Shown here in pieces: positions 28,424 through 38,258 of a stretch of 64,000 bases of DNA; within the stretch, counting starts at the first letter, position 1, and every line of letters starts with the position of its first letter. The stretch comes from Parerythrobacter_A sp963761775 (GTDB lineage: Bacteria; Pseudomonadota; Alphaproteobacteria; Sphingomonadales; Sphingomonadaceae). The stretch lies in the NCBI GenBank assembly GCA_963761775.1, contig CAVXIF010000012.1, forward strand, positions 124,001 through 188,000, read 5' to 3'. The notes below the pieces were generated by a model. That model ran no database searches. It was not told the origin of the DNA and saw only the letters and a program-made list of their open reading frames with translations. A program made the translations under genes and the position numbers.

Positions 28424-28540
28424 ATGCCGATCGTGTTCGAAGTGACGTTGCTCGCGCTGCTGGCCTATGCCATCGGACTGGCCATCGGCTGGGCGTTGTG
28501 GAGCCGCGATACGACCAACGCCGAGGGAGAGAAGGAATGA
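28424..28540 (+). CDS. 38-residue single-pass membrane protein
   Basis: ATG 28424 to TGA 28538-28540 encodes MPIVFEVTLLALLAYAIGLA followed by IGWALWSRDT and a short Glu/Lys-rich tail. One transmembrane helix fills residues 5-27, ending in WALW at the membrane face. It starts one base after the OmpA-like gene stop, and its own stop overlaps the next start in ATGA. The reading frame is therefore pinned at both ends by translational coupling, and its purine-rich end (GGGAGAGAAGGA) doubles as the next ribosome site. I know no named family. A role as a small membrane partner of the neighbouring anchored HHH protein is a guess. Confidence 0.75.
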   Translation: MPIVFEVTLLALLAYAIGLAIGWALWSRDTTNAEGEKE

Positions 28541-29070
28541 TGGAACTGCTGGAAGCCAACTGGCCGGTCCTGCTGGTCGCGCTGCTGATCGGTATTGCGG
28601 TTGCCTATCTGCTGTTCGTGGCGATGCGCCGCACCAGCGTGGACGCCGACCGGACCGATGTGCTGGACGAAGGCGCCGCGCCCGCCGCACGCAATCAGGC
28701 GCTGATCGATGCGGAACCCGCCGCAACGTCTATGGCACCGCAGTCTGCCGTGCCGCCTGCACCCGTCGCCGCCCCGCTGGGTGGTGCCATCGCACCGGTA
28801 GTGGCGGCCGCGACCGAACCCGCGTCCGTCGCGGCGGACGACCTGACCCGCATCAAGGGCGTTGGCCCCAGATTGCGCGATATGCTGGCGACGCACGACG
28901 TGACCCGGCTGGACCAGATCGCCGCATGGACCGATGCCGATATCGCCCGCATCGACTCGCAGCTTGGCCGGTTCCAGGGCCGGATCGAGCGCGACAACTG
29001 GGTGGAACAGGCAAAGCTGCTGACCGCAGGCGACGATGCCGCTTACGAAGGAAAGTTCGGCAAGCAATGA
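28537..29070 (+). CDS. Membrane-anchored helix-hairpin-helix protein
   Basis: The start is ATG 28537, overlapping the preceding stop (ATGA); a Met codon follows immediately. A transmembrane helix (VLLVALLIGIAVAYLLFVAM, residues 10-29) leads to an Ala/Pro-rich linker. A C-terminal domain of about 75 residues follows with LTRIKGVGPRLRDMLATHDV, a helix-hairpin-helix of the kind fused to NADH-dehydrogenase- or L21-like proteins, then IAAWTDADIARID. In that family the role is unclear; HHH motifs usually bind DNA non-specifically or mediate protein contacts. Its stop overlaps the acs start (ATGA). Confidence 0.8.
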   Translation: MMELLEANWPVLLVALLIGIAVAYLLFVAMRRTSVDADRTDVLDEGAAPAARNQALIDAEPAATSMAPQSAVPPAPVAAPLGGAIAPVVAAATEPASVAADDLTRIKGVGPRLRDMLATHDVTRLDQIAAWTDADIARIDSQLGRFQGRIERDNWVEQAKLLTAGDDAAYEGKFGKQ

Positions 29071-31048
29071 ACGATGCGCCCAAGGCCGATACCAAGCCGG
29101 TTCGCTATCCCGTCCCCGCCGAATGGGCGCGCGATGCCCTGATCGACACCGACAGCTACGCCGCGAAATACCGCCAATCGATCGACGAACCCGACGCCTT
29201 CTGGCGCGAAGAAGCGCAGCGGATCGACTGGATTGCACCGTTCGATACGGTCGGCGACTGGTCATTCGACAAGGACGATTTTCGCATCCGCTGGTTCGAG
29301 GGCGGCAAGCTCAATATCTGCGCCAACGCCGTGGACCGGCACCTTGCCGAACATGGCGACCGGGTAGCGATCCTGTGGGAGCCGGACGACCCCGCCACCG
29401 CCGCGCGCCGCCTGACCTATCGCGACCTGCACGGTGAAATCTGCCGCTTCGCCAACCTGCTGAAGGCGCAGGGCGTGGCGAAGGGCGACCGGGTCACGAT
29501 CTACCTGCCGATGGTGCCCGAAGCCGCCATCGCCATGCTCGCCTGCGCCCGCATCGGGGCGGTGCATTCGGTGGTGTTCGCAGGCTTCAGCCCGGAGGCA
29601 CTGGCGGGGCGCATCACCGATTGCGGCTCCACTATCGTCATTACCGCGGACGAGGGGCGGCGCGGCGGCAGGACCGTGCCGCTGAAAGCCAATGTCGATG
29701 CGGCGTGCGAGAAGGCACGATGTCGATACCGTCATCGTGCTGGCGCATACCGGCGCGGATGTGCCGATGGTGGACGGGCGCGACGTGGACTGGGCCAGCG
29801 GCATCGCGGACCAGCCCGCCACCTGCGACCCCGAACCGATGGATGCGGAAGATCCGCTGTTCATCCTCTACACCAGCGGTTCGACCGGCAAGCCCAAGGG
29901 CGTGCTGCACACCACCGGCGGCTATGCCGTGTGGACCGCCATGACGCACAGCTACGTGTTCGATTACCAGCGCAAACCGGACGGATACGATGCCGGTCTA
30001 CTGGTGCGCGGCGGATGTCGGCTGGGTCACCGGGCACAGCTACGTCGTTTACGGACCGATGCTGAACGGCGCGACGCAGGTGATGTTCGAAGGCGTGCCC
30101 AACTTCCCCGACCACAGCCGGTTCTGGCAAGTGGTCGACAAATACGATGTCGAGATCTTCTACGCCGCTCCCACTGCCCTGCGCGCCCTGATGCGCGAAG
30201 GCGACGAACCGGTCTTAAAAACCAGCCGCAAGTCGCTTGCGATTGCTGGGATCGGTGGGCGAGCCGATCAATCCCGAGGCATGGGACTGGTATCACCGCG
30301 TGGTCGGCAACGGGCAATGCCCCATCGTCGATACCTGGTGGCAGACCGAAACGGGCGGCGCGATGATTACGCCCCTGCCCGGCGCGACCGCAGCTGAAAC
30401 CCGGCAGCGCGACCCTGCCGATGTTCGGCGTGCAGCCCGCGCTGGTCGATGCCGAAAGCGGCGCTGTGCTGGACGGCGAAGCGGCGGGTGCGCTGGTCCT
30501 GACCGCAAGCTGGCCCGGCCAGATGCGGACCGTCTATGGCGATCGACCAGCGGTTCTTCGACACCTATTTCAGCCAGTATCCCGGCCACTATTTCACCGG
30601 CGACGGCGCGCGGCGCGATGCGGACGGCTATTACTGGATCACCGGGCGCATCGACGATGTCATCAATGTCAGCGGCCACCGCATGGGCACTGCCGAAGTC
30701 GAGAGCGCGCTGGTCTTGCATCCCAAGGTCGCCGAGGCGGCGGTGGTCGGCATGCCGCACGACATCAAGGGCCAGGGCATCTACGCCTATGTCACGACCG
30801 TCGCAGGCACGGACGACAGCGACGCCCTGCGCGCCGAACTGGTCAAATGGGTCCGCGCCGAAATCGGCCCCATCGCCACCCCCGACGCCCTGCAGTTCGC
30901 CCCCGCCCTGCCCAAGACGAGAAGCGGCAAGATCATGCGCCGCATCCTGCGCAAGATCGCGGAGAACGACACGGGCTCGCTGGGCGACACCTCGACTTTG
31001 GCGGACCCCGGCGTGGTCGATGCGCTGGTGGCGGGGCGGGTTGCGTAG
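29067..31048 (+). CDS. acs: Acetyl-CoA synthetase (AMP-forming), five frame changes
   Basis: Acs activates acetate to acetyl-CoA via acetyl-AMP in the cytosol. The N-terminal ACAS domain has FWREEAQRIDW and WFEGGKLNICANAVDRH. IYLPMVPEAAIAMLACARIGA, quoted in part as IYLPMVPEA, and FAGFSPEALAGRI follow. The P-loop-like YTSGSTGKPKG, WWQTETGG, YYWITGRIDDVINVSGHR and the C-terminal TRSGKIMRR, with the acetylatable Lys, are all present. Frame changes occur near 29718, 29985, 30240, 30400 and 30537, yet every frame segment continues the family. Total length matches about 650-660 residues. It starts in an ATGA overlap with the HHH gene. Five indels in one gene mark this as the worst stretch of the window. 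Confidence 0.93.
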
Positions 31049-31459
31049 GTTTGGTACTGGCGGCTATTGGGTGGAAATCGGATTCGGCTGGTCCCTCACC
31101 TTTGATAACTGTCCTCAATGCCAGGCGTAGCCCTTAAAGGCCGCGCAGCGTCCAGCCAAGGCTTCCAAATCTTAAGAATGATGGCAGCGAATCCGAGCGG
31201 TGCAAGCAAGCCAACCATATCGCTTGCTTATCATCTGCCAGCACCACCATCGGACAACGACAACCAGAACGGCGAGCGCAGCAGAGTTGTAGCGGCGACT
31301 TCTCGTATTCATTCGTGCTTCTTCGACTTCATCACAGTACCTACAGCGAGGTTTGTTCGCTTATCTATCGGTACGCTCATGGTCGTTACGTGCAACGGAT
31401 ACTTTTCAGAGCGCGTTTCCGCGCCTGGGCGTAAGCTGACCTTGCGCCGAGACTGACCA
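31049..31459. other. Intergenic, AT-richer stretch after acs
   Basis: There is no convincing gene. A 40-codon minus-strand frame (31096-31218, translation MVGLLAPLGFAAIILKIWK...) has a plausible membrane helix and sits in visibly lower-GC sequence. It has no clear ribosome site, and the upstream context in another frame (31216-31320) is also hydrophobic. It could be a broken small membrane-protein gene, but I would not call it. Confidence 0.3.
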
Positions 31460-31578
31460 ATCCTCCCCGATTTGTCGGGGAGGGGGACCATGCGCAGCAT
31501 GGTGGAGGGGTATTCTTCCGCAGCAAAGTGACCCCTCCACCACTTCGTGGTCCCCTCCCCGGCCGAGCTGGGGAGGAT
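31460..31578. repeat. REP-like composite of nested inverted repeats (119 bp)
   Basis: Outer arms ATCCTCCCC (31460-31468) and GGGGAGGAT (31570-31578) enclose several hairpins. These are TCCTCCCCGA-tttg-TCGGGGAGG (31461-31483), ACCATGC-GCA-GCATGGT (31487-31503), GGAGGGGT/ACCCCTCC (31504-31511 with 31531-31538) and ACCAC-TTC-GTGGT (near 31539-31551). The layout fits the mosaic palindromic elements scattered between genes in sphingomonads. It can fold on either strand and may end transcripts from acs. Confidence 0.75.
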
Positions 31579-31639
31579 CGCAAACCTTGAAGCGTGCCGC
31601 CACATCCGCCATCATCGTGTCTCACAAGGAACCCCGCCC

Positions 31640-32855
<1,216 letters not shown>

Positions 32856-33132
32856 GACGTGGTAGCCGACCGGTTGCGCGCACATCCCTTGCGAACGCTG
32901 AGGATGAGGTTGCGCTTTGATGGTACCCTGTTCGGATTGCCCCCCTGTCCTACAACCGCGTGCTATGGCATGAGGCCCGCATGACGTTCGCACGCCCCTC
33001 CCCCACCCTCCCCGCGCCCTGTCCTGGGGGCCGGAAAGTTTTGTCCCTGAACAGTGTCACACGTGTCACTTGTCCTACACGCCGGACCGCGCCACGCGGA
33101 ACGACCGGCATGGCGGAGGCGCAACCAGAACG

Positions 33133-33781
33133 ATGAAACTGCATGGCTATTACCGCAGCTCGACCAGCTACCGCCTGCGGATTGCGCTCAATCTCAAGGG
33201 GCTGACCTTCGAGAACCTGCCGGTGAATCTGCTGGAAAGCGAACAGCGCGACACCGCCTTCACCAGCCGCAATCCCTTTGCCACCGTGCCGATGCTGGCG
33301 GCGGGCGGGCGTGACCGGGCGCAGTCGATGGCGATCATCGAATGGCTGGACGAAGGCTTCACCGAACGCCCGCTGCTGCCAAGCGATCTGGAGGATCGCT
33401 TCACCGCGCGCGAGCTGTCCTACGCCATCGCCACCGAACTGCATGCGCCGCTCAACCTGCCGGTGCTGCAATATCTCAAGACGCGAATACGGGCAATCGC
33501 AGGACCAGGTCGGCGAATGGTATCGCCACTGGCTCGCCAAGACGCTCGTGCCGGTGGAGGCGCGGCTGGCGCAGCTGGAAACGACCAACTACCTGTTCGA
33601 CGCGCCCGGCTTCTTCGAGGCGGTGCTGATCCCGCAGCTCTACAATGCACGCCGCTTCGGTTTCGACCTGTCGCCCATGCCGCATATCGAACGGATCGAA
33701 ACCTGCTGCCTGCCCTTACCCGAATTCACCGCCGCCCATCCCGATAACCAGCCCGACAGTCCGGAGAACAAGATACCATGA
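33133..33781 (+). CDS. maiA: Maleylacetoacetate isomerase (zeta-class GST), one frameshift
   Basis: MaiA isomerises maleylacetoacetate to fumarylacetoacetate with glutathione in tyrosine breakdown. The zeta-class signature YYRSSTSYRLRIALNLKGL opens the protein, which begins MKLHGYYRSSTSY. NPFATVPML and AIIEWLDEGF form the thioredoxin-like half. GEWYRHWLAKTLVPVEARL and LIPQLYNARRFGFDLSPMP form the helical half. One extra base near 33485 separates NLPVLQYLK from REYGQSQDQ. Repaired length is about 215 residues. The stop overlaps the fah start (ATGA), tying the two enzymes of consecutive steps together. Confidence 0.93.
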
Positions 33782-34790
33782 AGCTCGCCACACTGAAGGA
33801 CGGAACCCGCGACGGAACGCTCGTCGTCGTATCGAAGGACATCACCCGTTACTGCGCCGCCACCACCATCGCACCCACCATGCAGGCGGCGCTGGACGAT
33901 TGGGCGAATTGCGCGCCCAAGCTGGAGGCGCTCTATCGCGATGTGGAGCACGAAGCCTGCCCGTGCGAACGGTTCCACGAGCGCGAGGCGCATTCGCCGC
34001 TGCCGCGCGCCTATCAATGGGCCGATGGCAGCGCCTACATCAACCATGTCGAACTGGTGCGGAAGGCACGCGGGGCCGAGGTTCCGGAAAGCTTCTATTC
34101 CGACCCGCTGATGTATCAGGGCGGCAGCGACGACTTCCTGCCGCCGCGCGCCGATATCCCGCTGGGCGATGTCAAATGGGGCTGCGACATGGAAGGCGAG
34201 ATCGCAGTCATTACCGACGACGTGCCGATGGGCGTATCGGCGGAGGATGCGGCAGGGCACATCAAGCTGGTCATGCTGGTCAACGACGTATCAGCTTGCG
34301 CGGGCTGATCCCCGGCGAACTGGCCAAGGGCTTCGGCTTCTTCCAGTCCAAGCCTTCCAGCGCATTCAGCCCCGTTGCGGTGACGCCGGACGAGCTGGGC
34401 GATGCGTGGCAGGACGCGCTGGTCCACTTGCCGCTGCTGGTCGATTACAACGGTGCGCCGTTCGGGCGGGCGCAGGCGGGGCAGGATGCAACGTTCTCGC
34501 TTGCGCAACTGGTCGCCCATGCGGCGAAGACGCGCAATCTTGGTGCGGGCGCGATCATCGGGTCGGGCACGGTCTCGAACCAGGGTGCCGATGGCGGTCC
34601 GGGCAAGCCGGTGGCCGATGGCGGCGCCGGCTATAGCTGCATCGCGGAAATCCGCATGATCGAGACCATCCAGGACGGGGAAGCGAAAACCCGCTTCATG
34701 GCACCGGGCGACACGGTGAAGATCGAGATGCGCGATTCGCACGGCGCTTCGATCTTCGGCGCGATCGAGCAGACGGTGGTCGACGCTTAA
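33778..34790 (+). CDS. Fumarylacetoacetate hydrolase, frameshift
   Basis: The product cleaves fumarylacetoacetate to fumarate and acetoacetate, the last step of tyrosine catabolism. The N-terminus MKLATLKDGTRDGTLVVVSKD starts in an ATGA overlap with maiA. PLMYQGGSDDFLPP, GDVKWGCDMEGEIAVI, GFGFFQSKPSSAFSP and GAGAIIGSGTVSN carry the metal and active-site positions of the FAH fold. The frame breaks near 34292, inside the conserved NDVSLRGLIPGELAKG. Repaired length is about 337 residues. Its stop codon shares TTAA with the stop of the convergent peptidase gene. Confidence 0.92.
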
Positions 34791-35803
34791 CCCGCGCGTT
34801 CGGGCAGGACGTGGCACGCGCCCCGGCCTGCAAATGGCGCGAACGGGGCCGGGTCGTCGGCGGATAGTTCTTCACGGTGCGCCGCGTCATATTCGGCAGT
34901 GATCCTGCGCAGGCGGCCTTTCGCGGTGCCGTGGCTGAAATCGAACAAGTCGGTAAGGCCGCGCTGCTTGCCGAATCGTGGCCAGAAACTGCGTGCGCCG
35001 GAAAGGTCGTAACCCGCCGCGATCAGCAGCCGCGCGGAAAGCCGGTCGGCCTCGGCCTCGCGCTTGCGTTTGGAGCGTGGCCGCAGCGGATCGTCGCGGT
35101 CATGGTGGCACAGCGCCAGATGCGCGACTTCATGCGCGATAATGGCGGCGAGTTCGGCATCGTCGGCGGCGAAGTCCAGCATTTGCGTCGTCACGCGGAT
35201 GCGGGTGCCGTCCGAACCCGCCGACACGCCGCGCGCGGTGTCGACCACGAAGATCGCAGGACACCCTGCTTGTGGCGCATAGGCGATGCGCCCAGCGTCG
35301 GTATCGAGTACCATGGGGGTGTGTATCGGCGCGGCGGACAGCAGGGTCCAGATGCGCAAGGTATCGAGACCAGCCACCGGTTGACCGTCTATCGCAAGGA
35401 TACCGGTGCCGACGGCGATCTGCGGATGCGTGCTCGCGCTGACGAAAATACGGCGCTCCGCATTGCCATACGCGCGCATCGCGTCAGCATGCCCCGCTGG
35501 TGGCACATCGTCGAGGTTGGCCACCGACACACCCGCCGTCGTCCGGCCGGCACACAAAGGCGCAGCGGCGCGCAGCACGGCATCGCCCACCCGCAACAGC
35601 CGCGCGTCGTGCCCGCGCAGTTGCGTCCAGCCGTTCCCGGCATTTGCCGCGGCGGCGGAATGCGCGCTAAATGTCACACAAAGCGCCATTGCGCAGGCAA
35701 ACAGAACATTCTGCCGCAAACGGGTTGCCCTTTTCCGGCTGGAGTGGTTGAGAAGGTGCCGTGTCGCATAGCCGATGTGCCTGAAGGCGAATTCACCGAT
35801 CAA
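34787..35803 (-). CDS. Secreted M48-type metallopeptidase-like protein
   Basis: A signal peptide with a basic n-region (RKRATRLRQ) and a core VLFACAMALCVTF is followed by a domain of about 270 residues. The zinc motif HEVAH lies near residue 233 (IIAHEVAHLALCHH). A downstream EAEADRLSARLL motif supplies the third ligand, as in M48 peptidases. A PDZ-like segment (GTGILAIDGQPVAGLDTL) precedes it. The substrate is unknown; periplasmic quality control is typical. The frame opens at a TTG at 35803; an internal TTG (35723 area) or the ATG at 35687-35689 may be the true start, so the first 30-40 residues are uncertain. The gene is intact and convergent with fah. Confidence 0.82.
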   Translation of the reverse strand: MIGEFAFRHIGYATRHLLNHSSRKRATRLRQNVLFACAMALCVTFSAHSAAAANAGNGWTQLRGHDARLLRVGDAVLRAAAPLCAGRTTAGVSVANLDDVPPAGHADAMRAYGNAERRIFVSASTHPQIAVGTGILAIDGQPVAGLDTLRIWTLLSAAPIHTPMVLDTDAGRIAYAPQAGCPAIFVVDTARGVSAGSDGTRIRVTTQMLDFAADDAELAAIIAHEVAHLALCHHDRDDPLRPRSKRKREAEADRLSARLLIAAGYDLSGARSFWPRFGKQRGLTDLFDFSHGTAKGRLRRITAEYDAAHREELSADDPAPFAPFAGRGACHVLPERAG

Positions 35804-35880
35804 GTGTTTGAAACTGCTTGACTTGGTGATAAATCAAGTTAGGGGCAATCGGGAATGAATTTAAATTTGGAGTGTACCAT

Positions 35881-36096
35881 ATGAAGAAGATCCTCATCTC
35901 GGCAGCTGCTGCCTCGATGGTTCTGGCGCCTGTCGCCGTTACCGCTGCTCCTGCAATCGAGCGCAGCGTTGCTGCTGCCCAGCAGGAAGACGAAATCGCC
36001 GGTAGCGGCGTTATCCTCGGTATTCTGGCCGCAGCCGCAATCATTGCCGGCATCGTGCTGATCGCCGACGGTGACGACGATCCCATCAGCGCCTAA
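35881..36096 (+). CDS. Small exported Ala-rich protein with one membrane helix (71 aa)
   Basis: ATG 35881 with GGAG upstream gives MKKILISAAAASMVLAPVAV, a clear signal peptide cleaved after VTAA. A short Gln/Glu stretch (QQEDEIAGS) leads to a strong hydrophobic helix (VILGILAAAAIIAGIVLIA), and the acidic tail is DGDDDPISA. It is a monocistronic gene with its own terminator 24 bases downstream and an AT-rich leader. Such short proteins often precede exopolysaccharide loci in this group, as far as I recall. No function is known. The single helix and acidic tail suggest a membrane or envelope microprotein. Confidence 0.75.
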   Translation: MKKILISAAAASMVLAPVAVTAAPAIERSVAAAQQEDEIAGSGVILGILAAAAIIAGIVLIADGDDDPISA

Positions 36097-36119
36097 TCGT
36101 CCCTGACGAAATTCGAGAA

Positions 36120-36147
36120 GGGGGTTGGCATTGCCGGCCCCCTTTTT
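36120..36147 (+). terminator. Intrinsic terminator after the 71-aa gene
   Basis: GGGGGTTGGC (36120-36129) pairs with GCCGGCCCCC (36133-36142), with one T-G wobble, around ATT. Five T follow. It separates the small-protein transcript from the polysaccharide operon that begins at 36318. Confidence 0.88.
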
Positions 36148-36317
36148 GTTTGTGCGCCTGAAAGATATTACGTGTCCGGTATTCACCCTGTGGCAAATCG
36201 GGCAGGGTCACGGTTACATACTGACGGGTGGTTCGACCGGCTTTGCGTCGCGCCAGTGACGCATCATTCAGCACCGGCACCGCCACGCTGCGGCTCCGGC
36301 CATAGCAACCGAGGCAC

Positions 36318-38258
36318 GTGAAACAGGTTTCCCGCTTACTGCAATGGTCGCTCGATCTCGACCGGTCGTGGAAACGGCTGGTCGTGCTGGCGATGGATGC
36401 CGTGTTGTGCGCCGCCGCCGTCTGGCTGGCATTCTCCTTGCGCCTCGGCGTCTGGCAGACAATTACCACGCCGCTGCTTCAGGTGCTCGGCGTTACGCTG
36501 GTGGTCTTTCCGCCGGTATTTCTCGCAACAGGCACCTATCGCTCCGTCGTACGCTTCGCCGGCGCATGGACCATCCTGCAACTTGCCTCTGCGGTGGCGA
36601 TGGTGGCGGTCCCGCTGATCGCGATCTTTACGCTCTACGCGATCCCCGGCGTACCGCGCACCGTGGGCGTCCTGCTGCCGATCCTTTTCTTCGGCCTGCT
36701 CGCGATTTCGCGGATGGTCGCGCGCTACCTGTTTGTGGAAGTCCTGTCGGGATACGGCTTCACCGGCGATATCAGCCGCGTGCTGATCTACGGTGCAGGC
36801 AATGCGGGGCAGCAACTGGCCAAGGCGCTGCGCCCGGACCGCAATTTCATCCTGATCGGATTTGTCGATGACGACCGGCGCCTGCATCGCCAGCGGCTCG
36901 ACGGCATCTCGGTGAACCATTCGGCCGGAATGGGCGACCTCGTGCGCAAGACCGGCGTCGATACCATCTATCTCGCCCTGCCCGGCATCGGTCGCCACCG
37001 CCGCCGCGAGATCGTGGACCGGCTACTGGCGCTGGATGTGCAGGTGCAAACCCTGCCCAGCGTGCAGGACATGATCGATGGCCGTGTCTCCATCAACAGC
37101 CTTCGCGAAGTGCATGTGCAGGATCTGCTGGGCCGCGATGCCGTTGCTCCGGACGATGCGCTGATGCGCCGCAACATTGCTGGCAAGACCGTGCTGGTAA
37201 CAGGTGCGGGCGGTTCCATCGGCAGCGAGCTGTGCCGCCGCATCGCCCTGGAAAACCCGCAGACCATGGTGTTGGCCGACATGTCCGAACCCGCGCTGCA
37301 TCTGATCGAACGCGAGCTTGACGCGCTATGCGGGGGCGATAGCCGAACAGGCCCGGCGCTTCATGCCGAACTGCTGAACACGACCGATGCCGATGCGGTG
37401 CAGCGCGTCTTCGCCAAGCACAAGCCCGACACGGTATTCCATGCGGCGGCGTACAAACATGTGCCCCTGGTTGAAGCGAATGTGGTGGCGGGCGTGTTCA
37501 ACAACGTCTTCGGCACGCTGAACACCGCCACCGCCGCGCGGCGGCACGGGACCGCCAGCTTCATACTCATCAGCACCGACAAGGCGGTACGGCCTACCAA
37601 TGTGATGGGTGCCACGAAGCGCGCGTGCGAAATGATCCTGCAGGCGCTGGCGCAGCAGGATGGCAACACCGTATTTTCGATGGTGCGGTTCGGCAATGTG
37701 CTGGGTTCGAGCGGATCGGTGGTGCCCCTGTTCAAGAAACAGATCGAGGCGGGCGGCCCGATCACGCTGACCCACCGTGACATCAACCGTTTCTTCATGA
37801 CCATTCCCGAAGCGGCGCAGCTGGTTATCCAGGCGGGCGCGATGGCGCGGGGTGGCGAGGTGTTCCTGCTGGATATGGGCAAGCCGGTGAAGATCTACGA
37901 TCTGGCGCGCACGATGATAAAGCTGAGTGGTCTCAACGTCCGCGACGCGCAGCATCCAGATGGCGATATCGAGATACTGGAAACCGGCCTGCGTCCGGGC
38001 GAGAAACTGTATGAAGAACTGCTGATCGACGATCATTCTGCGCCGACCGACCATGTGCGGATCATGCAGGCTCGCGAAAAGGCGCCGACACCCGCCGAAC
38101 TGGAACCGATGCTGGAACGCTTGCGGCAAGCGGTCTCCACCGGGTCGGACGAGAGTGCGTTGGCCGTCCTGCGCGAGATGGTGCCGGAATACGCCCCGGT
38201 TCCTGGAGCAGGCGAAGCCGGACCGGGCGTGCCGGATCGCGCCGTCGCCGCACCATGA
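36318..38258 (+). CDS. WbpM/CapD-type UDP-GlcNAc 4,6-dehydratase, membrane-anchored
   Basis: This enzyme converts UDP-GlcNAc to UDP-2-acetamido-2,6-dideoxy-4-keto-hexose at the inner membrane, the entry point for QuiNAc, FucNAc and bacillosamine-type sugars. Four transmembrane helices (residues 20-130) precede a first Rossmann domain (LIYGAGNAGQQLAKAL) and the SDR catalytic domain. The catalytic domain has VLVTGAGGSIGSELCR, HAAAYKHVPLVE, STDKAVRPTNVMGATKR (Met replaces Tyr before the xxxK, as usual in WbpM) and FGNVLGSSGSVVP. The product is 646 residues, full length. GTG start at 36318 with GAGG four bases upstream. It heads a three-gene coupled set with a 4-ketoreductase and a sugar-1-phosphate transferase; its stop overlaps the next ATG. 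Confidence 0.93.
   Translation: MKQVSRLLQWSLDLDRSWKRLVVLAMDAVLCAAAVWLAFSLRLGVWQTITTPLLQVLGVTLVVFPPVFLATGTYRSVVRFAGAWTILQLASAVAMVAVPLIAIFTLYAIPGVPRTVGVLLPILFFGLLAISRMVARYLFVEVLSGYGFTGDISRVLIYGAGNAGQQLAKALRPDRNFILIGFVDDDRRLHRQRLDGISVNHSAGMGDLVRKTGVDTIYLALPGIGRHRRREIVDRLLALDVQVQTLPSVQDMIDGRVSINSLREVHVQDLLGRDAVAPDDALMRRNIAGKTVLVTGAGGSIGSELCRRIALENPQTMVLADMSEPALHLIERELDALCGGDSRTGPALHAELLNTTDADAVQRVFAKHKPDTVFHAAAYKHVPLVEANVVAGVFNNVFGTLNTATAARRHGTASFILISTDKAVRPTNVMGATKRACEMILQALAQQDGNTVFSMVRFGNVLGSSGSVVPLFKKQIEAGGPITLTHRDINRFFMTIPEAAQLVIQAGAMARGGEVFLLDMGKPVKIYDLARTMIKLSGLNVRDAQHPDGDIEILETGLRPGEKLYEELLIDDHSAPTDHVRIMQAREKAPTPAELEPMLERLRQAVSTGSDESALAVLREMVPEYAPVPGAGEAGPGVPDRAVAAP

Noticed and set aside
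31096..31218. A 40-codon minus-strand frame with a hydrophobic stretch after acs
   Set aside because: No ribosome site, no clear conserved start; too short to separate from chance in this AT-richer gap.
33054..33069. Two GTGTCAC heptamers 9 bases apart upstream of maiA
   Set aside because: Could be an operator, but the repeat is short and only one instance is visible, so I do not claim a site.
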